Positions 24,565-32,825 of a stretch of 38,648 nucleotides of DNA are shown here, piece after piece. Numbering within the stretch: the first letter of the stretch is position 1; every line of letters begins with the position of its first letter. The DNA is from Prevotellaceae bacterium UBA6974 (lineage in GTDB: Bacteria; Bacteroidota; Bacteroidia; Bacteroidales; Bacteroidaceae): NCBI GenBank assembly GCA_002450165.1, contig DJYQ01000031.1, positions 1-38,648 of the forward strand, read 5' to 3'. The notes beneath the pieces are model-generated. The model did not search any database, was not told the DNA's origin, and worked only from the letters and a program-made list of their open reading frames with translations. The position numbers and the translations under genes were made by a program.

Positions 24565-26906
24565 ACTTCGTCCTCCTCGTCTTTTTCTTCAGACTCGGTT
24601 TCATCTGCCTGCACCTTGCAGTAGTAGCCACGCGGCCCCGAATCCCTCACAAGCCCCTGACGCTTCCAGTTGTTTATCATGTTCCACGCACTCTGCCTGT
24701 TTATCGTCCTGTGCTTTTGCTCCACATATTTCTGCAGGATGTCGTCGGCATTGAACTCACGCCCCAGCAAATCGTAGATGGAAACCTTCTTGTTACGCTG
24801 AACGCTCAGGCACACGCTACCCTGTCGGTTGTACTTCCTGTCGTTATACGCCTCCTCCAGTTCCTCGCCAAAGTAGTACAGAAAATTGTCCACCATGTAA
24901 TCCGTCAGCGTCAGATAGAACTGTCGCGTGTCGTCATTTATACAATTCGTTGCAAACGGAATCCAACACTCGCCGTTTTCATCCAACGCCTCCAGCACAG
25001 CCTCGCGCGTCTTGTAGAAATTCAGCATCTTCTCCACCACGCATAGCAGGACATAGCTCGCCATCGTCTGCCGCGCACTCGTTATGCCAGTTCGCATACG
25101 CATACGCGCCAAGACCTTGTCAGCACCTTGCTTCAACGCCTCTATACGTATTGTCTCCATCCACTCCAAAATCCACTGCTCAAACTCCTCGCTGTAGAAT
25201 TTGCCGCGCATCTTTTTCAGACAATCCGTAATGAAAACAATCAGCTCCTTCTCATGTTCGTTGAAACCGACCTCGCTACCAACCACATACGGTGCAAACG
25301 TATTGTCAGGCGTCCGTGCAATGCACATACGGTTCATAAAACCGTCCGTCACGTTCGTAATCAGTCGGTACAGAGCATCCGGCGTACCGCACATCAGCGT
25401 ATTCCACAGCAGCTTTGGTATATGGCAACGCGCCGCCTCAGCACTCTTCGCCTCACGGTCGTAGCGGTCCTCGTCCCACGCCGTGCGCAACATGCTCGAC
25501 AATGTTTCCATGTCATTCTTCCACTTGGCGAAAACAACGTCAGCTTCACTTACATAAGATATGCTATGAACGCCCTTTACAGACTCAAGACGCTCCGCCA
25601 CGTTTGCACTCGTATTGTTCAACGGAATTATACGCACCTCTGCTTCCGGAGCCTTCTCGCGGGTACCCGACATCTTTGCCGTAGCCCTCTTTGCCCACGC
25701 CAGTTCCCTCTGATAGAACTCGTCAATCCCAAGCTGCATCTTGGCCGTCCACGCTTTGAATATACGCGTGCAGGTACTCTTGCCGCTACCGCTGTCACCA
25801 ACTACGAAGCTCTGCAGGCTCAGCCCTCTGTAAACACCATGCACAGCCAGCTGTACATGCGTAGCAAAGAAACCAACAATAGTACCCACGGCAAAAATCG
25901 CAGGAAACACCAACCCAGGGCCCGACTGCGCAACACTTTCGCGCAATCCCATAGGCAGCGCAGGCAGCTGATTCTCATATATACGGTCGCTCGCGCACGG
26001 TTTTTCCAGCTCCGCGATCAGGTCCGTATCAGCCACATTCTCCTGTTTCAGGTAATTCAGCAACTGCGTCATACGATACGGCATCATCGTCTTGCGCGAC
26101 GAAACCGCACTCGCAATACACTGGTTGCGCTCCTCCTCGCTGAACCCGTCATAACAGGGGATTATATGCCGCAACTGCGCCTCGCTGTAGCCGCATATAT
26201 GGCGTAGGTTCACAGCCAGTTCGAACGTCAGCGTATTACGGTTGTTCTCGGTCGGCGTCTCGCCGTTGTAGAACAGCTTCCACCACGTATCAACAATCTT
26301 GCTGTACGGTATTCCCTTGTAATCGTCCGACACCTTGCCGCTTACCGGTGTTGTGCTGTTCACCGTCACCCCTGCGCTCACATCCCTGCTGTTATCAGCA
26401 AACAACTCATCACGCAGCAGATACAGCTCACGCTCATGCGCAGTCGTCGAGAACATCACACGCGTTATATCCTTCGCCTGCAGGTCGGCCTCTACGCCCA
26501 ATTCATTCGCCATACGCCGGATGTTCTCCTCGTTCGTCAGGCTCGGAACACGACGGAAAACAACATGCAAGCCCTTGCCGCCTGCAGTCCTCTCCACCAT
26601 ATAGATTTCCAACTCCTCGGCACGCTCCACAATACGCTTCGCCATTTCCGCAGCATCCTCGATATGGTCGATATCCATTGCCACCGTAGCACTAGGCTTC
26701 GTTGCACCCTTCAGCGTGCCGTCCGTGTTCGGATAACAGCTGTAGCAGAACTGAGCCAACGCACGCTTTGCCGGCTGGCTACCCTTACGAGCCATGTTCA
26801 GGTTCGCAATATTACGGCTGCTGTTACGGATTTGGATATACTCTTCGCGAGTCACAGGAACAGCCACCTTGTGGCCGTTCCTATACGTTATACTGTAGCA
26901 GCTCAT
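24561..26906 (-). CDS. BT4734-type primase-helicase (VirE_N/DUF3987)
   Basis: 781 residues. The N-terminal domain looks like an archaeo-eukaryotic-type primase: the metal-binding DxD is D78/D80 in VAMDIDHIED, and the following GGKGLHVVFRR supplies H114. A DUF3987-like P-loop ATPase follows with Walker A VVGDSGSGKST near 370-380. The C-terminal 60 residues resemble a winged helix (RTINRQSAWNMINNWKRQGLV). The arrangement matches replication proteins of plasmids and satellites, so initiation of replication is a reasonable inference, unproven for this family. It is the middle of a three-gene set joined by 4-bp overlaps. Confidence 0.88.
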   Translation of the reverse strand: MSCYSITYRNGHKVAVPVTREEYIQIRNSSRNIANLNMARKGSQPAKRALAQFCYSCYPNTDGTLKGATKPSATVAMDIDHIEDAAEMAKRIVERAEELEIYMVERTAGGKGLHVVFRRVPSLTNEENIRRMANELGVEADLQAKDITRVMFSTTAHERELYLLRDELFADNSRDVSAGVTVNSTTPVSGKVSDDYKGIPYSKIVDTWWKLFYNGETPTENNRNTLTFELAVNLRHICGYSEAQLRHIIPCYDGFSEEERNQCIASAVSSRKTMMPYRMTQLLNYLKQENVADTDLIAELEKPCASDRIYENQLPALPMGLRESVAQSGPGLVFPAIFAVGTIVGFFATHVQLAVHGVYRGLSLQSFVVGDSGSGKSTCTRIFKAWTAKMQLGIDEFYQRELAWAKRATAKMSGTREKAPEAEVRIIPLNNTSANVAERLESVKGVHSISYVSEADVVFAKWKNDMETLSSMLRTAWDEDRYDREAKSAEAARCHIPKLLWNTLMCGTPDALYRLITNVTDGFMNRMCIARTPDNTFAPYVVGSEVGFNEHEKELIVFITDCLKKMRGKFYSEEFEQWILEWMETIRIEALKQGADKVLARMRMRTGITSARQTMASYVLLCVVEKMLNFYKTREAVLEALDENGECWIPFATNCINDDTRQFYLTLTDYMVDNFLYYFGEELEEAYNDRKYNRQGSVCLSVQRNKKVSIYDLLGREFNADDILQKYVEQKHRTINRQSAWNMINNWKRQGLVRDSGPRGYYCKVQADETESEEKDEEDEV

Positions 26907-27337
26907 TTCTCACCCTCCATGATTTCAGCCATCATCATAGCCTCGTCCCTGATTATGTTGCTCACGTTCTGCAACGAGTCAGCAGGTATGCGTATTGTAA
27001 TCAGATAATAGTTGTCCAACGTCAGCGACATCCTGCCGTTATCCGTCTTTACCAACTCACGCGCCTGGCTACGTTTGCGCGTACTGCGCACAAACTCGAC
27101 CGTACCGTCAGCAAAACTCTGCAACCTGCCGCTGCACCTGTAGCGCAGCTCCGGACGCTCCGCAGGATTGTCCGGTACGAACAACACATGCTGCTTCATC
27201 TGCATAGGGCTGTTGACTATCGTACCCTCCTGCACTATCCCACGCTCCAGTTCCACCGTCCGCGTATCAGTTTCAACAACAACCTTCCTGGACTTACTGT
27301 TTACAACCCTCACTTTATTTTCTTTCTTTGTAGCCAT
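26903..27337 (-). CDS. Unknown protein upstream of the primase-helicase
   Basis: 144 residues, basic N-terminus (MATKKENKVRVVNSKSRKVVV) followed by an apparent beta-rich body (VELERGIVQEGTIV, QHVLFVPDNPAERPELRYRC, RMSLTLDNYYLITIRIPAD) and an acidic helix at the end. I recognise no family. It overlaps the primase start by 4 bp, so the two are probably translated together, and a replication accessory such as a DNA-binding protein is a guess from position only. Its start lies just inside an AATTATG heptad array. Confidence 0.7.
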   Translation of the reverse strand: MATKKENKVRVVNSKSRKVVVETDTRTVELERGIVQEGTIVNSPMQMKQHVLFVPDNPAERPELRYRCSGRLQSFADGTVEFVRSTRKRSQARELVKTDNGRMSLTLDNYYLITIRIPADSLQNVSNIIRDEAMMMAEIMEGEK

Positions 27338-27374
27338 AACAATTATGAATTATGAATTGAGAATTATGCATTAT

Positions 27375-27452
27375 GAAGGCTGCGATTAAGCGAGCGCAAT
27401 GATAAGCTCGCTTAATTATTGCCGAGCGATAGCAGGCTCGAAGCGCAGCTTC
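27375..27452 (+). repeat. 78-bp structured repeat, copy B
   Basis: Differs from copy A at only a few positions, all in loops (for example CGAGC-GATAGCAG-GCTCG versus CGAGC-ATGAGCAG-GCTCG). Confidence 0.9.
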
Positions 27453-27465
27453 AATTATGCATTAT

Positions 27466-27543
27466 GAAGGCTGCGATTAAGCGAGCGCAATACTAAGCTC
27501 GTTTGAGTATTGCTGAGCGATAGCAGGCTCGAAGCGCAGCTTC
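27466..27543 (+). repeat. 78-bp structured repeat, copy C
   Basis: Same length and outer stem as copies A and B. The inner hairpin arms have changed together to GCAATACT/AGTATTGC, keeping the pairing. Flanked by ATTATGC heptads. Confidence 0.9.
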
Positions 27544-27559
27544 AATTGAGAATTATGCA

Positions 27560-27871
27560 TTATGCATTATGAATTACTCTCTCTATCAAGTGCCCCCTAT
27601 GATACCCGCTCATGAAATGGACCTCCCGTCCGTCCTTCATCATCGTGCGCTCCGTTACACCCGATGTCCACACAACATGCACCACATCACCCTCGTGGAT
27701 ATCCCTCAGCTGGTCAATCTTGTCACCACGGAAATCAATCCTCACGCGGTCAGGATAAGGAACAGGCAGCTCCTCGCACACCACGATACTCTGCGACTTC
27801 CAGTCACCACGCTCACTCGTCCCACACTCAACTGGCAGGATTTTCTCAACTTTTGCTCTCTTAAATTCCAT
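27560..27871 (-). CDS. DUF3127 OB-fold protein
   Basis: 103 residues from the ATG at 27871-27869 (MEFKRAKVEKILPVECGTSERGDWKSQ); the frame is open further upstream, but that part is heptad repeat and leader. The sequence fits DUF3127, with the family pattern of GTSxRGxWKxQ, then VRIDFRGDKIDQLRDI and EGDVVHVVW. Such proteins are small single-stranded-DNA-binding-like OB folds; binding here is inferred. Its last residues (IHNA) and stop codon come from the ATTCATAATGCATAA heptad array. It lies between the UmuD-like gene and the primase set. Confidence 0.82.
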   Translation of the reverse strand: MEFKRAKVEKILPVECGTSERGDWKSQSIVVCEELPVPYPDRVRIDFRGDKIDQLRDIHEGDVVHVVWTSGVTERTMMKDGREVHFMSGYHRGHLIERVIHNA

Positions 27872-28016
27872 AACATTTATAAATTTGATTATTAATTTAA
27901 TTGTGAATTGAGAATTATGCATTATGCATTATCCCATAACCGGTTATTTTTGAATTCGAGAGCAAAGGTCGAGCAAAAAAAATGGGCGGACAAGAAATGT
28001 CCTCCCACTACGTAAT

Positions 28017-28110
28017 TTTCGGAAAGTTTTTCGGAACTTTCGGAACTTTTCAACACAAAAACAACCCTCAAAAGTTCCGAAACGCCGTAACTTTCGGAAG
28101 TTTTGAAAGC
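28017..28110. promoter_or_regulatory. Cluster of TTTCGGAACTTT-type sites with a 13-bp inverted repeat
   Basis: At least five related sites lie in 94 bp. TTTCGGAACTTTT (28038-28050) and AAAAGTTCCGAAA (28070-28082) form a perfect inverted repeat with a 19-base loop. It sits after the UmuD-like gene and upstream of DUF3127 on the same strand, so it may be an operator cluster for DUF3127, a terminator, or both. Confidence 0.5.
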
Positions 28111-28113
28111 CAA

Positions 28114-28956
28114 CTACTTGTTATTCAACAAGTTCAAGAGCCGATATGCCAGTATTACACATCTTTTCATCACACCCTCGCGCTCCCATTTCTCTATTGG
28201 CATAATCAGTTTGCCGTCTCGCAGAGGCTTGCCTACCGAGTCATCCGAGCACAGATAATCCACATTCCTGCGCCACGTCCATTCCCTTACATCCCTTACA
28301 AATTCGCTTACCGAGCCATTGTATCCCAATGTCTGATAAACCCTGAAAACAACAGCCCATGTGGCATGGCCCCACCACAGCCCATCTTCCATAGACTGTT
28401 CGCACGCCCTTGCCATCTGCTTGCCTGTCGGCAGATCACTCCTGTCATATTTCCTCACATACTGTGCCAGCTTCCTGTACGATGCACGCGGCATTTGCCT
28501 TACCACCTCAATTACAACGCCATATATCCTGACGTTGATTTTGTCGTCAAGCAGTATAGGCTTGTAGATATGCATCTTCTCATCATTCTGAGCCACAAGC
28601 CAATGCCTGCCGTCCTCGCCTTCGAAGTAGCATTTGACCGTATATTCGTCATCTATACTCGCCACCACGATATCACCGCACCCAGGCCTCTTCTCCAACC
28701 TCACCTTCAACAAATCGCCATCGTTGATACCAGCATCCACCATACTGTCACCCTGCACAGGAATCATATAGTCAATGCCAGCCCTTATCATTCCCCTTGG
28801 GAACAACACATCGTCTGACGATATATAACCCACATCCGCAGGCAAACCAGCCCTAACAGGATTCTCGTACACAGGCACCGGCGTATCGCACAGCTCTACA
28901 TCCAGGCCCTTAGCCCGCATATCAGCAATCAGTTCCCTTATCTCTTCCTCGTTCAT
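28114..28956 (-). CDS. UmuD-like S24 peptidase with extra C-terminal domain
   Basis: 280 residues. Residues 30-155 match UmuD: a cleavage-site dipeptide A36-G37 in VRAGLPADVGY, catalytic S71 in VQGDSMVDAGINDGDLL and K108 in DEYTVKCYF, ending YGVVIEVV. As in UmuD, no N-terminal helix-turn-helix is present. The last 125 residues form an added domain (SYRKLAQYVRKYDRSDLPTG, WWGHATWAVVFRVYQTLGY, WTWRRNVDYLCSDDS) that I do not recognise. No umuC follows. RecA-stimulated self-cleavage during DNA damage is expected from the family; the output is unknown. Confidence 0.85.
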   Translation of the reverse strand: MNEEEIRELIADMRAKGLDVELCDTPVPVYENPVRAGLPADVGYISSDDVLFPRGMIRAGIDYMIPVQGDSMVDAGINDGDLLKVRLEKRPGCGDIVVASIDDEYTVKCYFEGEDGRHWLVAQNDEKMHIYKPILLDDKINVRIYGVVIEVVRQMPRASYRKLAQYVRKYDRSDLPTGKQMARACEQSMEDGLWWGHATWAVVFRVYQTLGYNGSVSEFVRDVREWTWRRNVDYLCSDDSVGKPLRDGKLIMPIEKWEREGVMKRCVILAYRLLNLLNNK

Positions 28957-29054
28957 ACTAATTCCAAGTCATTATTTTTCTTGAAGCTCCACCTCCGGCT
29001 ACAGCGGTTGCAGGAAAATGTGGTGACAAGTGACCTCATCAGATAATGCAGATT

Positions 29055-32000
29055 TTACATTCCACCGAAATCACCATTTGAGATACTGGCAAAACGCCTG
29101 AAGAACTCCTTCAGCCGCTCTACCACCTTCTGTATCTTTCCCTGTCTGTCGGCAGTCGGGTCAAAAGGATTGATTGGCGGCATGATGCCATCCAGCTCCA
29201 TTCCTCCCTCTGGCACATAACCTCGTTCATAAGCATTTTCGATAAATTCAACAGCCTTGTCACGCCTTAGGTTCTCCTCCTGGACAATCGCATCAAACTG
29301 GCGTCGCTTTTCGTTGTTTACAAACACTCGCCATGCAGCATCTACCTCACTATCAGGTGTCAGCTGTTCTATGAATTTATCTATCAGTTCTTTCTTGTCA
29401 CGAAGGTCAGGGCTACTGTCTATTGCCTTACTGATACGAACCCTTATTTCACCATCCTGATTATGACTGTTGCGATACTGTTCTACAAGGAACAGGATAA
29501 AGTCGATATTAACTTCTACCTGCTTCACCAATTCCATTTCAAAGACTATATCATCACAGATATCTTCTTTATCTTTCTGTACTTTGATATACTTCTCTCT
29601 CAGATCAAGATAGATACTTGTATAATCCTGCACATCTCTCTCGCTGAGCATATCCACACCTTGGAACTTATCAAAGACACTGAGCAGATTTCGCATCTTC
29701 AGAATATTACCAAACAATTTGATAAATTTCTTCTCTGCTTCTTCTCCAACAGGGATTTCGCCTGGTTCTACCATCTTCTGCAAATCCCCTACCAGCTCCT
29801 TGTAACCTTCCTGATGCTTGCCCTTATTATCATCATATCCATTGAAATAATCCTCAAAAGGACGGAGTATTGAAACACCTCGTGCCTCTGGGTCACCAAA
29901 AAGTGAAAGAGCCTTGTTTGTTGAGTCTTCCAGATTGCGAAAACAAACAATATTACCGAATTGCTTTATGCTATTCAGGATTCTGTTTGTACGGCTATAT
30001 GACTGCAACAAACCATGATACCTGAGGTTCTTATCTACCCACAGTGTATTCAGTGTTGTTGCATCAAAACCTGTAAGGAACATATTTACTACCAGAAGGA
30101 TATCTATTTCCCTGTTCTTCATTCTCAGAGAAACATCCTTATAGTAGTTCGGGAATTTGTCAGCACTTGTGTCATAGCTTGTGCCGAACATCTTATTATA
30201 GTCCTTTATAGCCCTCTCCAAGAATTCACGACTGCTTGCATCCAGTCCTTCTGTATTATCGCTATTCTCATCCCCTTCATCATCGGGGTCTGTTTCATTG
30301 GCTCCATAACTGAAAATAGTAGCAAGACGCAGTCGCTTATTTTCAGGCAGCTCTTCCATCTGTTTCAGGAACTCCAGATAGTATTGTTTTGCCATTGGGA
30401 TATTCTGTACAGCAAAGATACTATTGAAGCCACTCAGCGATGTCTTATCACGTTCCTCTTCTACTTTTTTCTTCTTATCCTTTGCCAATTTCTCCACATT
30501 GGTAACAACACTCATCTTGTATTTCTTCCCCTGTAGAGTTTGCTGAGAATAATGTTCCAAAATGTATTTTGACACATTGGCTATGCGTCGCGGGTCACTT
30601 AATGCCTTTTCTCTTTCTATATCCCATACCTTACTGGTTTCCACATCTTCCTTCTCCTTCATTGTGCTGACATAATCCACACGGAAAGGCAACACATTAT
30701 GGTCACTTATGGCATTGACTATTGTGTAAGTATGCAGTCTTTCACCAAAGGCATCTTCTGTTGTCTTGATGAGTCCTGCACCTGTTGGCATATTCTCTAT
30801 GAAGATAGGAGTACCTGTAAAACCGAAGATGTAGTATTTCTTGAATTTCTTGGTGATTTTCTGGTGCATCTCTCCGAACTGGCTTCTGTGGCACTCATCG
30901 AAAATCAATACTACTTCTTTCCTGTATATTTCGCTGTCTGGGTTCTTCTTGATAAAACTCGACAACTTCTGTATGGTAGTGATGATGATTTTACTCTTGC
31001 TGTCGGCTATCTGTTTCTCCAAGACGCCAGTCGAAGTATTTCCGTTGGCAGCACCTTTCTGGAATCGGTCATACTCTCTCATGGTCTGATAGTCCAAATC
31101 TTTTCTATCCACCACAAACATAACCTTATCGATATATGGTAACTTCGTGGCAAGTTGTGCAGCCTTGAATGAGGTCAGCGTCTTACCTGAGCCTGTAGTG
31201 TGCCATATATAACCACCTGCCTTTACCGTACCATATAGCCTTGCATTGTGAGCCACTTCTATGCGGTTCAAAAGTCTTTCAGTAGCAGCTATCTGATAGG
31301 GGCGCATTGCCATCAATATGTTCTGTTCTGTCAGCACACAGAATCGGGTCAGAATGTTTAGCAGAGAATGACGGCTGAGGAATGTAGCAGTAAAGTCTTC
31401 CAAGTCATTCAGCAGTTTATTCTTGGCATCACTCCAATACGAAGTAAATTCATAGCTATTGCAGGTTCTTTGTCTTCCTGCCTTAGCCTTGCTGTTTTGT
31501 TCCTTTATATGGTTGTCGCGAGTAGTGTTGCTGTAATACTTTGTTGTGGTTCCATTACTGATAATGAATATCTGCACAAACTCAAACAAAGCATTATCAG
31601 CCCAGAATGATTCTCTTCCATATCGGTTTATCTGATTGAAAGCTTCCTTTAGCAATACACCTCTTCGCTTCAGTTCTATATGTACCAATGGCAGACCATT
31701 AACCAAAATGGTTACGTCATAGCGGTTTTTCTGCGTCCCACTATCTACAGCATACTGGTTTATTACCTGAGTGATATTGTGGTGAACATCCTTCTTGTCA
31801 ATCAGGGCAATATTCAGCTGTGTTCCGTCCTCGCGTACAAAGCTCTTCTTGTAGTCGCGCTGGATGGTGAAAGCCTTCTCCTTGATGCCATTCGACTCCT
31901 TTGCTATTTCGCTCTTAAAGAACCGCAGCCACTCGCTATCGGTAAATGTGATATCATTCAACGCCTCCAACTGCTTGCGCAGGTTTGCTATCAGTTCCGT

Positions 32001-32174
32001 CTCATTGTGGATGGGAAGGTACTCATATCCCTGTCGCTGCAGCTGGGCAATCAGTTCGTTTTCCAGGTCACTCTCACTTTGGTAACCAGTTTCCCTCTCG
32101 CGTTCCTCACGCACATACTCAGCCACAACTGTACTCTGAGTATTCTGTGAAATGATATCCAATATTTCTGCCAT
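29055..32174 (-). CDS. hsdR: Type I restriction enzyme, R subunit
   Basis: 1039 residues. The motor and nuclease subunit of a Type I system: it cuts unmethylated DNA after ATP-driven translocation. The N-terminal PD-(D/E)xK nuclease is seen in NRYDVTILVNGLPLVHIELK near 150-170. Superfamily 2 helicase motifs follow: HTTGSGKTLTSF (I) near 328, FDECHRSQFG (II) near 430 and FGFTGTPIF (III) near 452. The C-terminal helical region for binding the methylase complex is present. It appears intact. It is the last gene of the operon, 18 bp after the papain-like gene. Confidence 0.97.
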   Translation of the reverse strand: MAEILDIISQNTQSTVVAEYVREERERETGYQSESDLENELIAQLQRQGYEYLPIHNETELIANLRKQLEALNDITFTDSEWLRFFKSEIAKESNGIKEKAFTIQRDYKKSFVREDGTQLNIALIDKKDVHHNITQVINQYAVDSGTQKNRYDVTILVNGLPLVHIELKRRGVLLKEAFNQINRYGRESFWADNALFEFVQIFIISNGTTTKYYSNTTRDNHIKEQNSKAKAGRQRTCNSYEFTSYWSDAKNKLLNDLEDFTATFLSRHSLLNILTRFCVLTEQNILMAMRPYQIAATERLLNRIEVAHNARLYGTVKAGGYIWHTTGSGKTLTSFKAAQLATKLPYIDKVMFVVDRKDLDYQTMREYDRFQKGAANGNTSTGVLEKQIADSKSKIIITTIQKLSSFIKKNPDSEIYRKEVVLIFDECHRSQFGEMHQKITKKFKKYYIFGFTGTPIFIENMPTGAGLIKTTEDAFGERLHTYTIVNAISDHNVLPFRVDYVSTMKEKEDVETSKVWDIEREKALSDPRRIANVSKYILEHYSQQTLQGKKYKMSVVTNVEKLAKDKKKKVEEERDKTSLSGFNSIFAVQNIPMAKQYYLEFLKQMEELPENKRLRLATIFSYGANETDPDDEGDENSDNTEGLDASSREFLERAIKDYNKMFGTSYDTSADKFPNYYKDVSLRMKNREIDILLVVNMFLTGFDATTLNTLWVDKNLRYHGLLQSYSRTNRILNSIKQFGNIVCFRNLEDSTNKALSLFGDPEARGVSILRPFEDYFNGYDDNKGKHQEGYKELVGDLQKMVEPGEIPVGEEAEKKFIKLFGNILKMRNLLSVFDKFQGVDMLSERDVQDYTSIYLDLREKYIKVQKDKEDICDDIVFEMELVKQVEVNIDFILFLVEQYRNSHNQDGEIRVRISKAIDSSPDLRDKKELIDKFIEQLTPDSEVDAAWRVFVNNEKRRQFDAIVQEENLRRDKAVEFIENAYERGYVPEGGMELDGIMPPINPFDPTADRQGKIQKVVERLKEFFRRFASISNGDFGGM

Positions 32175-32192
32175 TCTCTCTAATAATGAAAT

Positions 32193-32825
32193 TTATCTTT
32201 TCTCAAATGTCATTACCTCATCAATGGTGACAATAGAGTCTTCCCTGAAATTACGACAATTATATTTGGCTGTTGCAGTAAAATCCACTTCCAGCACATT
32301 ATTCCATAACTGACACTCTTCAATAGGATAGCCAGGGTCAAGGCAATAGAAACTTGTTTTATCTTTTTCCTCCTTATAACCTATTATCACAACCGCATGT
32401 CCAAATTGTCTCTTGCGAGAGAAACCAATTTCTACAGGCTGGTTGCTGTTAATAGCTTCTTTTATTACAGCCTGCAAGTCATATTCATCAGCGGAATAAT
32501 AGCAGGGGGCCACCTTCTTTCTAAATGTCGATTGTAATTCGTCTTTCAGAATCTTCAATTCATACCCATCTACAACCATTCCTTGTTTCTCAAGAAAATG
32601 GTTTATGAGTCTTCCGTCAGAAGTGTTTCTCCTTAGTGATTCAGGAACATTTGTTATTATGTTACGTTTAATGATTTTTTCTATCACCAAGCACATCATC
32701 ATACTATAAACAGCGCAAGCCCCATCAAGTTCTCCTTGACGAAGATGCGCCATCTGCTTCGTTCCTTTAACCATTAAGCCCTCTTTGGTTAAGGTTACTT
32801 TGTCAATGATTTTTATTTCTGCCAT
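32193..32825 (-). CDS. Papain-like (C39-type) cysteine peptidase candidate in the Type I operon
   Basis: 210 residues, not a known Type I component. The middle reads RQGELDGACAVYSMMMCL, close to the papain pattern (Gln before GxCxxxS); C37 would be the nucleophile and Q30 the oxyanion residue. H143 in FGHAVVIIGYK and D163 in YCLDPGYP complete a clan CA triad, in the order and spacing of C39-like peptidases. No signal peptide or membrane helix, so it acts in the cytoplasm. The start codon overlaps the hsdS stop by one base (TAATG), and hsdR follows after 18 bp, so it is co-translated with the restriction subunits. Protease activity is inferred. Control of subunit turnover or an effector role is possible. 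Confidence 0.7.
   Translation of the reverse strand: MAEIKIIDKVTLTKEGLMVKGTKQMAHLRQGELDGACAVYSMMMCLVIEKIIKRNIITNVPESLRRNTSDGRLINHFLEKQGMVVDGYELKILKDELQSTFRKKVAPCYYSADEYDLQAVIKEAINSNQPVEIGFSRKRQFGHAVVIIGYKEEKDKTSFYCLDPGYPIEECQLWNNVLEVDFTATAKYNCRNFREDSIVTIDEVMTFEKR

Noticed and set aside
25128..26207. A 359-codon plus-strand frame opposite the primase-helicase
   Set aside because: Arginine/threonine-rich nonsense composition typical of an antisense frame; the minus-strand protein has Walker and primase motifs.
27982..28818. A 278-codon plus-strand frame opposite the UmuD-like gene
   Set aside because: The opposite strand encodes intact S24 peptidase motifs; this frame begins in the operator-like repeats.
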